This document shows, piece after piece, positions 1 to 8,279 of a stretch of DNA of 23,427 nt. The DNA is from Amphimedon queenslandica (Eukaryota > Porifera > Demospongiae > Haplosclerida > Niphatidae). Under the pieces are notes generated by a model. That model did not search any database. It was not told the origin of the DNA and saw nothing but the letters and a program-made list of their open reading frames with translations. The first letter of the stretch is position 1; each line of letters begins with the position of its first letter. The stretch lies in contig NW_003546700.1 in NCBI RefSeq assembly GCF_000090795.2, positions 20,233-43,659 on the forward strand, read 5' to 3'. A program made the position numbers and the translations under genes.

Positions 1-1634
1 TTTGCATTGGTGAGGATTAAGAAATGAAAGTAGTTTAAGTAGAGGATTATCAAGTGGACACCTCTTCCTTATTTCCGGAATAGCAGCAATGAAATAATTT
101 CGACAATTGCTGAAAAAAGGTGCCAGTTGGTGTACATCAATCTCATCACAAGACTCAATGTATCTACAGGTGGCTACACCAACAAAGAGCTGATCATTAG
201 AAAGTTGGTGATCCTCATTCGCCACATCTAATTCTAGTATGTTTTGAGCATGTGCATCCACTACTTCCTCTTTAACAAATTTCAAAAGATACTTCCTGTA
301 CAGAACAATAAGCTCAGAGTGAAGAACATGTAATAGTGGTCTTTCAGACTGAAATAACTGATTGAATTGACTAAAGAGAGGAAGTTCTCATCTAAAAAGA
401 GGAAATACAACTTCAAAATGGGATTGTCAAGGCGCTGTAATGTTCTCCGTACAACCACCAATCGCTCATCTGTGGATGCAAAATATGAACGTAGAGCTGG
501 CCACTGTTCAGCCATTCTAGCCACACACTGATGTAGACTAAGCCAGCAAGTCTGGGAAGGATAGAGTAAATTATGTGGCTCCACATCAACAAAATGCAGA
601 AAATCAGAGAGCTGTGATAGACGTTTGCTACTCTTTCTACTTCAGTAGGAATGGCCTTACTGCATGCATGAGAAGCACAAAGAGCAGCCACATGACAAAT
701 ACAATGAATAACAAATAGGTGTGGCTGCTTTGCTAACAATCGAGTTTTCACAGAATTATGGCGACCTAGCATGGCATTTGCCCCATCACTAGCAAAGCCT
801 ATCAGGTTGTCAAACGGAATGGCATCCTTTCTGAAGGTAGATTCAATAGCATTAAACAGTGTCTCAGCATCAGCTTTCTCACCAAGCTCTGCCAGATTAT
901 AGAACTCACTCCGAACAATACCTGCTTCTTCATCAAATATTCGAATCACCATACATGCTGACTTCATAACACTGATGTCGGTAGTTTCATCAAATTAAAG
1001 AGAGAATGGTTTACACTTCATGGAATCCATCAGTTTTTGTCGAGTATATGGTGCAAGAACATTGGTAATTACTGCTGTTGTCTTGGTTCGACCCGATGAA
1101 AACTTCTTGGCTATTTCAGAATCTGGAAACATCCTTACAAACAGTTTTGTGGCATGATCACTTAATGCAAAGGCAAGATTGTGTTCGGCTGTAAATCTTC
1201 CCCACTATGATTTAGCTAGTGATACCTACAAGAATGATTATGATAATACTTGTTCAGGAATAATTATCACCTCACCTGACTTTCCAAAGTTGCATTTGGA
1301 AGGGAATCCAAGGGTCTGTGTTGACTTATTAGCTTAGCATTGTCAATTCTTTGTACTCACATGCTTTCTCAAATCACTTAGCTTAGCCTCAAAATTGCAA
1401 TTACAGTTTACAAAATGCCATTTTATTCCTTGTGCGTGATCTGGAAAGCCATCCACTAAGTTCAGGGATCTTGTCCCACTCAGAACGATATGATTGCTTG
1501 TAACGGCACTTTTGAGGAGGTCTACAAGAATCTCGGGTAGCAGAGGAACTTTCTTCTGAATCATCTTCTGAATAATCTGAGAGACTAGTGCTAGTAGAGT
1601 GAATACTCCTGCTTCTTTTAGCCATTGTTATCAT
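1..1634 (-). pseudogene. hAT transposase-like pseudogene (ZNF862/KIAA1586 type)
   Basis: This is a broken transposase gene of the hAT group that vertebrate ZNF862-like genes come from. The start at 1634 gives an acidic/serine-rich N-terminus, then a BED/TTF-like zinc-binding region (AFCKL, NCNFEAKLSDL, then a KHVSTKN histidine). The catalytic core follows with FDETTD and FASDGANAM, the first two acidic positions of the hAT RNase H fold, and then HPSQT.WLSL. The last 100 codons to position 1 are open; the third catalytic residue and dimerisation region would lie left of the window. A 50-bp intron fits at 1226-1275 (donor GTGAGG, acceptor TTGTAG). Damage seen: a 2-base frameshift near 1405, a stop at 1205-1207, a stop just before FDETTD at 995-997, and frameshifts near 610 and 385. 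It cannot encode an active enzyme. Confidence 0.85.
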
Positions 1635-1835
1635 GTAGCCACACCTAATTATTAATAATTAACACCTATCTAACTGCGCATGCGCCATGCATAGAATAAC
1701 CATGGAATAACCATCAAAATCGCTAAATTTTGAGTTGAAATCAAAAGTCACCAAAACCTTGCAGTCATCTCTGAGTGTCTAAATCAAAGTCAAATTCATT
1801 AAATTAGCGGGAAGTCACTAAATGTGGCAGCACTG
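1..1835 (-). mobile_element. hAT transposon copy 1, truncated by the window edge
   Basis: This is a class II hAT element read on the minus strand, with its far end to the left of the window. The right terminus is placed at 1835 because the reverse complement of 1820-1835 reads CAGTGCTGCCACATTT, a typical hAT-like terminal sequence (CAGTGCTG start). The transposase start lies about 200 bp inside it. Plus-strand coding sequence unrelated to the element begins directly after the terminus, which supports the boundary. The eight bases 1836-1843 (CTCTTGAC) are the predicted target duplication, and the partner copy should lie left of the window. The left terminus is not visible, so the element length is unknown. 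Confidence 0.72.
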
Positions 1836-2078
1836 CTCTTGACCAATTTTAAGGAGATGGCCATTACAAACATACTTGGTAGTCGAGATTTCCTTCAATG
1901 TTGGAGTGACGTTTCGATAAATTGGGGGTGATGAATCAGATGATCTCAAAGAGATGATAGTGAACCAGTATGTTACAGTCAGGAGATTTTCTGCTGCTGG
2001 AGCATTCATTGAAAAATATAAACAAAACAAACAGAGAACAGTTCAAAAGAAGAGAGCATTGAGGAAAACATTAAACTG
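1836..2078 (+). pseudogene. C-terminal coding fragment of an unidentified gene, cut by hAT copy 1
   Basis: The plus strand reads as coding from the hAT terminus, with one frame change near 1920-1925. The first part contains LTNFKEMAITNILGSRD; the second contains DDLKEMIVNQYVTVR, RFSAAGAFIEKYKQ and a basic tail ending RALRKTLN and a stop at 2076-2078. The '(V/I)T(V/M)RGFS.A...(I/L)E.YK' plus basic-tail pattern is one I recall from the C-termini of repeat-type hypothetical proteins in sponges and cnidarians, but I cannot name the family. The minus-strand open frame over the same bases shows no recognisable motif and is taken as its shadow. The N-terminal part is presumably left of the hAT element, outside the window. 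Confidence 0.5.
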
Positions 2079-2171
2079 ACTATAATATTTAATCAATAAT
2101 AAATTATTATTAAAAATTTTAGATTATTAATAAATTGACAATCATTTAATGATGGTAGCAATTTTTAAATG

Positions 2172-2205
2172 ATAATAATAATAATAATAATAATAATGAT
2201 AATAA
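2172..2205. repeat. AAT/ATA trinucleotide microsatellite
   Basis: This is about ten units of a TAA/AAT repeat, with one GAT variant, inside a very AT-rich spacer (2079-2206). It abuts the 3' end of the P-like transposase gene. Nothing else is recognised in the spacer. Confidence 0.9.
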
Positions 2206-2206
2206 A

Positions 2207-5200
2207 TCAATGACGATAACAAAAACAATCAATTAATTCAGAAAATTTACATCTCTTTTGCAAGGGAACACAATCAGTCTTGTTAACATGCTCATTCTCT
2301 TTCTGATTACAATTCCCTTTTACTGGACCACTACAAAACAAATCTACAACACTCTGTTTGGGTATTGTCTAAAAATTGCTGCACAGTTGGGTTGTCGTTA
2401 GTTGCTCCTTGCTGTCTTTGACAGCCAAAAAATTTTTCTCAGGGGTCTTGGCAAATAAAATTACTCAAGAAGGCTAGCTTGTTCTGCTTAACCTCTTTCA
2501 AACTAAATAAGAATTTGACAAATTCCACAAATGCTAGACCTATTGAATTTATTATAATGATGAAAGTACACACATAACTTACTAGTTCTACGCAGACCGA
2601 GGATTGTCTCAGAGCTTAAGAGAATTCGTCTCTTTTAAGCACCAGAAAACTGTGCTCTATTGTTGACACTAGTTTCCCATTCTTCCAAATATGGGAGGAA
2701 CACATTCTCTAACCACTATTACAATATTGATCATAACAAATGTATGCTAATTTGATGACTAACTTCTAATCTCTCATCGTTTACATTTCTATAAGGGTGC
2801 ATAAACTTCTTTCTCTTACGAGCTCCCTCCTTAAAACTTCTCACATTTAATGTCGAAAAACTTATCAAATATATGCACAAAGCGATCTGTTTCTTCTGCC
2901 TTAGTTCCTACAGCAAGACAGAGTGCTTTCCGTACTGACTCACTAAGTTCCTCAAAAATTACACATGATTATTTAGATCAAAACACTTGTGCAGCTAAAT
3001 CCACTTTCATCTTGGAGAAGGATGTCAAATGTACATGTTCGTATTTGAGCTTAGGAACCACAGCTAGTCCAGATCCTTTACCCTTTATCAATATCATAAA
3101 GCTGCATTAAGTGGCTCTACGAGATATTTTTTCCATTAATCTATAATCACATATTAATAAACAAATCACATACAGTTATATCTTACCTAGAGTTTACGAG
3201 CATTGGAATTCCAGCAGTTACGTACAGTTTTGATAAAATGTGGAGGATCCGAAAGAGTAAATATATCTTTCCTCCTTAGCATAGATGTTTAGTGCTTTGT
3301 AGAGAACTAAGGTACCACTATCATGCAGTTTAACCATCTTACGATTCACTGAGGCACCATCAAAAGTTGTAGCCAAAACCTAATTAAAAATAATTTTAGG
3401 TAAATATAAATACATATACTTACTTTAAATCCAATCCTTTCTAAACGAAATATTGTTTCCCAAAAAGGTTCGAATATCAAGTCTCCCGTTATCGTAGAGC
3501 ATGGTAATTGCAAATATGAGAAACGAAAGTGAGTAAACAATTCTTTCACCATCAAGACCATCATTGAGGTGGCTAAGGTGCACTCTCACTGACAGAAGAT
3601 ACCAATTCTTCAAAAACTAATAAATGGTTGTTGACAGTACCAAAATCCACAAAGCCTACCATTTTGCCAGTGTGTTTGTTATAAACTAAAGATTCTTTTA
3701 TATACATTTTATCTATTAACAGCAATACGAGCCTATATCACTCAGGAGATGACTTCATTTTAGAACCCAGCATTATTTGCTCATCCACTTTCTCTGAGAA
3801 TCCAGATCCAGATTCAACACAATGAGAGTATTCTCTGTGTTCGTTGCGATGGTAAGTGTAAGCACCCCGATTCCCTAAGAGTAGTATATGCTTTACTAGA
3901 CAAACGGTGTCTGTATAAGCACCAGCATATCATCAGTGGATGCCAACGCATCCCATTTTTGCCTCTTGTGAAAGCTTCCTTTTGTTGCCTTTAATATATT
4001 CGTCTAATGAGTCTTCTGGTAGCTTATTAATATTTATCTATTGTTCTGTCATTACTTGCTGAAGATTCGAAGTAGTCTCATCATCCAATTCCATCCCTTT
4101 GTCAGAAATGATATCACCAATCTTAGTCTCTATATTCGATATCTTCCCCTTAAGTGCTAAGTTCTCAGTCCTCAATTGACGTAAGCGTTTAACTTTTTTT
4201 GGCGAAGACAAGAATATATAATTAACATGACTACTCTTGCTTGTACATGGAGACGGGGTAGTTAATCGAGACTTCTCACAGCTAGCTCGGGCAAATAAAG
4301 AACTTCTGTATACATAGTGATGAAAAATCAAATTAATTAGAGCACCACATACATGTAGACCTTACCTATACTCATCACATGGTAGGCATTGTCCAGAGTG
4401 CACATTCTTTGAGATTATAATGTAACAAGAAGTATGTCGAATAGTTGCACTAGGCAATGTCCTTATATCCCAGTAGGCAATAACAGCACCTAAAATGAGA
4501 TTAGTTAAAATAAACAACCACAATGTTTGTAACTAACCACTTCTATTCTTAAAAAGTCCTTTATGTCGACCCAGTAGGTTCATAAACCTGGGTTCACAAT
4601 TGCCACTACATATCATTCTCTGATCAAGAGTCTGCATCAAATTAACAATATGATCAACACAGGACAGTATAAGAGGGACACTACGCAATAGATTACACTT
4701 GCTGGGGTCAATCTGATGAATTCCAACAGAAAGTGACCATGAACGATTACATGCCACAGTTATTGTGTATAAAAAAACTCATATGTGCCATTGTTAAAAT
4801 GAAAGAACTGTGACAAAAAGTCCATGAATCAGGAATCAGTTGACTGCCAGATAGCCTTGCTCTGAGCTGGATACTGTCACATGTAGATAAAGATGTATGT
4901 CTAGACAATGGTATGTTTACAGTGAGTTGAATAGGTGACTCATCGTCAAGAGATTCAAGACAAATGGAGGAGTTTGAATGTGATGAGAATTGTTCCTTGC
5001 AATCAATGAATGCTTCAGAGTCATCATAAGCCAGGTTAGTAGATGAAGTAGAAGGATCATTCCTGGAATTGTTAGGTGATTTGGATGAAGATTGGGCCTG
5101 AAATTCAATAAACAATTCAGAGTCACTATGAGCCAGGTGTGTACTGGAAGTAGGATCATTCGATATACTTTAAGGCAAGGACAACAACGGAATAGAAACA

Positions 5201-5262
5201 ATCAGCTTCTTTGGTGAACGATTTCTCTCATAATTTTTTTCTTTTTCCCACGGTAACCTACA
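2207..5262 (-). pseudogene. P-element (THAP9-type) transposase pseudogene with four introns
   Basis: This reads on the minus strand as a P-element-type transposase. In order: a Ser-rich N-terminal region; SWSLSVGIHQIDP; a CLPCDEYR cysteine pair; a leucine-rich coiled coil (KKVKRLRQLRTENLALKGK, near 4150-4200); LRESGCLHLPSQ-type remnants; LLIDKMYIKE with YNKHTGKMVGF; GLFTHFRF and PFWETIFRLERIGFKV; TFDGASVNRKMVKLH; DPPHFIKTVRNC; PKLKYEHVHLTSFSKMKVDLA; DKFFD; FLPYLEEWE; and EKFFGCQRQQGATNDNP near the C-terminus. These are the conserved blocks of P/THAP9 RNase H and GTP-binding insertion domains. Introns with GT-AG ends fit at 2540-2582, 3380-3423, 4306-4365 and 4490-4537. Breaks include a lost base before DPPHF, stops after KL and in QDP*EKFF, and several frameshifts. 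No THAP zinc finger was found upstream. Defective copy. Confidence 0.87.
4994..5165. repeat. Imperfect 102-bp direct duplication in the P-like transposase N-terminus
   Basis: The stretch around 5001-5060 and that around 5103-5162 are similar with a period of 102 bp (34 codons). Both contain TCAGAGTCA, a GAGCCAGGT-like block and TAGGATCATT. On the minus strand they encode NDP.STHLAHSDSELFIEF and NDPSTSSTNLAYDDSEAFID, so the duplication keeps the frame and lengthens the Ser/Asp-rich N-terminal region. Confidence 0.65.
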
Positions 5263-5828
5263 TACATACAGACTTATGTAATATCAAATCAAAATGAACA
5301 GTAAAATACAAAAATCCACAAAAAATTCTATCAACTTATTATAGTTACAATTTTATCAGACTAACATAAATCAGACATCAATGGTCAAAACTAGACAAAT
5401 TTGAGTTTTGTACCGATAAAGGTTCTCTCCCAACAGTCCCACAAGTTTTTGTCATCGTAAGGCTAGAGCGTGACACAAAAGGCTAAATTAAACTCATAAA
5501 TAGCATTTTTCAAAGACAAAATTGACAAACTCACAAAAAGGAGATCCTGAGCTACATAGAAAACCTTTTTTTAGCTCTGATACACTTCTGGATCACAAAT
5601 ACAGTCCCACAAAAAGTGTCTTCTCTGGTCTCTTCGTCCTTAGTAAGGTGCGATTCACAACTACAGGTGTAACCATGAAAGGTGTGGTCATGTGATTAAG
5701 TTCCCTATCCTGTTCCATGTACACTATCTATGGCTATGAGCAGCTCCACCTAGCCCCACCTGAAGCCATTAAGTTTATTACAAAAACGGGTGTTGGATTG
5801 TTCTTTTGCAAAGGTCAGACTCTGCCTG
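5263..5828. other. Stretch without an assignable gene
   Basis: This lies between the first recognised P-transposase exon (acceptor ATGTATGTAG just inside 5270) and the gene X scrap at 5829. The upstream exon of the P-like gene and the lost C-terminus of gene X could both be here, but no frame gives a motif I can name. Two short direct copies of ACAGTCCCACAA occur near 5433 and 5601. On the minus strand, near 5660-5690, GYTCSCESH contains closely spaced cysteines; this is too little to call a domain. Confidence 0.5.
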
Positions 5829-5865
5829 ACTATGTCGCCTGAAGGCTGTCACTGAAGGTGCACAC
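5829..5865 (-). pseudogene. Gene X, C-terminal scrap left of the LTR element
   Basis: On the minus strand this reads APSVTAFRRH, matching the block that in this family follows the 'W...I...V.D......E(D)' segment found at 13580-13740 on the other side of the LTR retrotransposon. The two halves are about 7.7 kb apart now. They become neighbours if the element and one copy of the CACAC repeat are removed, with a small frame offset at the junction. Beyond RRH the similarity stops. The call rests on a short motif and my memory of the family, so confidence is moderate. Confidence 0.5.
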
Positions 5866-6123
5866 TTTGAGATATTATTAACAGTTATGACTACAATAAT
5901 AAGGTGTACATGTATTTATTATTATCACTATCATTGTTATTATTAGGTGGTTGTGTTGCTAGGTAACTATTATTATCTTAGTGTGGTATTTCCTGGGTGT
6001 GTGTCTATAAATATTGATTGGGTTTTATTAATTTTTTAATGATTATTTGCTGGACAGATTTTTGTGATCCTTTTGTTTTTGATGATATAAAAGATTGTCC
6101 TTGATACAAGAAGGGATCTTACA
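5866..6123 (+). repeat. 5' LTR
   Basis: This shares nearly all its length with 13335-13568, from TTTGAGATATTATTAA to AAGGGATCTTACA. The exact start is uncertain: both copies share AC before TTTGAG, and the canonical TG could be the TG at 5868. A CTATAAATAT box at about 6004-6014 is a plausible TATA element for retroviral-style transcription. The right LTR has lost the GGGTGTGTGT stretch just before it. Confidence 0.88.
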
Positions 6124-6142
6124 GCTTGGCAATGAGGGTGGC
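6124..6142 (+). promoter_or_regulatory. Candidate primer-binding site of the LTR element
   Basis: The sequence right after the 5' LTR is GCTTGGCAATGAGGGTGGC. TGGC at the LTR edge is what a tRNA 3' end (GCCA) would pair with, as expected for minus-strand priming. The cognate tRNA cannot be named from sequence alone, and the two extra bases before TGGC may be decay. Confidence 0.4.
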
Positions 6143-6170
6143 AAGGCTCAAAGTAGTTTTGGTCAGATAT

Positions 6171-6930
6171 CTGAATACCAGCCTTATGTGGAGCCATTCG
6201 AGACATGAGCAGAGAGTGCATGTCTTTTTATGAGCCAATAAGGTAGGTGACGATGTGGCTGTAGATGTTTTCCTCAGCATTATTGAAGCTGCCAATTTTT
6301 CTTTACTTGCCAGCTTAGTATCACCCGACAAACCAATTGATAGGTCTTTGGGGGATTTACTTGCTACGCTGAGGAACCATATATCACAGCAAAGAGTCAC
6401 TATTGCAGAGCGTTTCCGTTTCCATAATCAGAGTCAAAAGGAAGAAGAGTCGGTGGCAGAGTTTGCTGCTGAGCTGCGCAGGCTAACAGCATACTGAATT
6501 TGGCCATCACCATAATCAAGCCATAGAGACCAGTTTGTAAGTGGCTTGAAGAATGTTCGAATACAGAAGAAGCTGTTGATAGTTGACGATGAAGAGCTTA
6601 CTTTTGCTGCTGCTGTAGAAATGGCCACAACTGCTGAAACAGTAGAAGGGTTGAACAATCATTCTGTTTCTGGTTGCCCTGACATACATAAGGTACTGCC
6701 TAAGAAGACATCAAATTGCTACCATTTTAGAAAGGATGGTCACTGGGCTAACGATTGCAAGCATCGGGTTACAGTATGCCATTTTTGTGGAGAAAGGGGA
6801 CATTTGCAGCCGTATGTCGCTCCTCTAAGCCTTTCCAAAAGAGTTCAATGGTTCCAGTGAAAAACATAATGAACCAGGGTGTGGGTAAGGAGATAGACGA
6901 TGGTGGTAGTAGTGATAAAAATCTCGGCAT
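6171..6930 (+). pseudogene. gag pseudogene of the LTR element
   Basis: This is the capsid and nucleocapsid region of the Gypsy element. The capsid-like part runs through FLSIIEAANFSLLASLV, PIDRSLGDLLATL and ERFRFHNQSQKE (about 6255-6497), a pattern typical of Mag/K02A2.6-type gag. After a stop near 6497 and frame changes, the nucleocapsid has two zinc knuckles near 6716-6820. The first reads CYHFRKDGHWANDC and has lost its second cysteine. The second reads CHFCGERGH, and its last cysteine is reached only after a frameshift (AAVCRSS in the next frame). The upstream start is obscured by stops around 6210-6245. Not translatable as one protein. Confidence 0.8.
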
Positions 6931-6940
6931 TTTCTAGGTC

Positions 6941-8007
6941 AACTCAGCTAAAGGTTCACCTCCTCCAATACTAGTCACTGCAAAACTTTATGGCTGCCCT
7001 ATGTGGATACAGGAGCAGCAATATCAATTGCATCAGAGAGAGTTTGCTGACGCTAATAAAAAAAAATGAGCCCATTACAAACAGAATTGGAGCTTCAGAC
7101 ATATACAAAGGAACCAATTGAGGTTTTGGGCAAATGCGATGTTCTCGTGGAGTATGAGTCTCAATCAGTAAGAGGAATCTGCTACAACTTATTTGTTTCA
7201 ATTGGTTAAGGATTCACCAGGTTAGAACTGCAAAGTTCAGAAGGTCCTGTCTAAATACTCCGAAGTTTTAAAGGCAAAATTGAGTACCTTCTGGCATCAC
7301 CAGGCCACACTGCGACAGAAGCATGGAGCAGCACAATGTATTTTCCGTCCACAAGCTATTTTATTTGCCTTAAAGAAAGGAGTTGAGGAAGAACTTAAAA
7401 AATTGGAACAGCAAGGTTGTTTCTAGTGACTGGGCTGCTCCAATAGTGGTGGTACAAAAAAAGATGGAAGCATTAGAATATGTGGTGATTACAAGGTAAC
7501 ACTAAATCCAGTATTAGGTATTGATGTGTATCCCCTACCTAAACCACAGGAATTGTTTGCTTCATTGGCTGGAGGCCAGAAAGTCACAAAATTAGACCTG
7601 TCACAACCTTACCAGCAGCTACAATTGGACCCAAAGTCAAGAGAAATGGTGACAGTTAACACACAGAAAGGCCTGTATAGGTATAACTGTCTTCCGTTTG
7701 GAGTAGCATCAGCTCCAGCAGTATTTCAGAGGACAATGGACAATATTTTGAGGTATTCCACAGGTTCTGTTATTTAGATGATATTTTAATCAGAGGGAGG
7801 AATGATGCAGAACATTTGTGTAATCTGGAAGTACTACATAAGCTTGAAGTAAATGGAGTTACTGTTAAAAGGGAGAAAATGTTATTTCTTACATGAGTCA
7901 GTAGAATACTTAGGACATGTTATTGATGCACATGGCTTACACACTGCTCCTAATGAATTAAAGGCCATTGTTGATGCCCAGAGCCTCCAAATGTCAAGGA
8001 GCTTAGG
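6941..8007 (+). pseudogene. pol pseudogene, protease and reverse transcriptase part
   Basis: The aspartic protease active site DTGAAIS lies at 7006-7026, just before a premature end near 7070. Reverse transcriptase follows from about 7430: APIVVVQKK, the first catalytic aspartate in KLDLSQPYQQLQL (codon 7595-7597), LPFGVASAPAVFQRTMDN, then the YLDD box at 7771-7782, which is out of frame with the preceding block. Downstream are VEYLGHVIDAHGL and, after another shift, a proline-rich block ending in VKELR at 8007. There the hAT transposon begins and the frame does not continue. At least four frameshifts are visible. The family is Ty3/Gypsy by motif order; clade placement (Mag/K02A2.6-like) is from memory. 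Confidence 0.85.
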
Positions 8008-8009
8008 CA

Positions 8010-8022
8010 TAGGCGCCGGAAC
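8010..8022 (+). repeat. Left terminal inverted repeat of hAT copy 2
   Basis: TAGGCGCCGGAAC, the perfect reverse complement of 10749-10761. Confidence 0.92.
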
Positions 8023-8032
8023 TGGGGGAGCT

Positions 8033-8052
8033 GAGTGGGCCAGAGCCCACTC
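8033..8052. repeat. Subterminal hairpin in hAT copy 2
   Basis: GAGTGGGC, a CAGA loop, then GCCCACTC: an 8-bp perfect stem 11 bp inside the left terminal repeat. Subterminal structure is common in hAT ends and may be part of transposase recognition; no counterpart was seen at the right end. Confidence 0.7.
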
Positions 8053-8228
8053 AAAAATAAGGCAAGGAAGGCTAAGCCCCCTCATGGCCTTATGAACTAC
8101 ACAAAATAACCAATTTACTTCTTCATAGGTTATACAAGCTGTAAAGTGTTTTGTCTTGGAACTTTGGAAGACCTGCCCACCAGGGCCACCACGGGCACGC
8201 ACGCACGATGGTTATCATAGTTATTACA

Positions 8229-8234
8229 TTTATT
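8229..8234 (-). terminator. Polyadenylation signal of the hAT copy 2 transposase
   Basis: AATAAA on the minus strand, about 46 nt past the transposase stop codon, in an AT-rich stretch inside the element. It is the best candidate for the mRNA 3' end; AT richness makes chance occurrence possible. Confidence 0.45.
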
Positions 8235-8279
8235 AATTTTTAATAACTACCAATAATAATAATATTACAAAAACTATTA

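Noticed and set aside
2850..3110. Plus-strand open frame of 86 codons
   Set aside because: It lies antisense to P-transposase blocks (PKLKYEHVHLTSFSKMK and DKFFD) that are clearly conserved on the minus strand.
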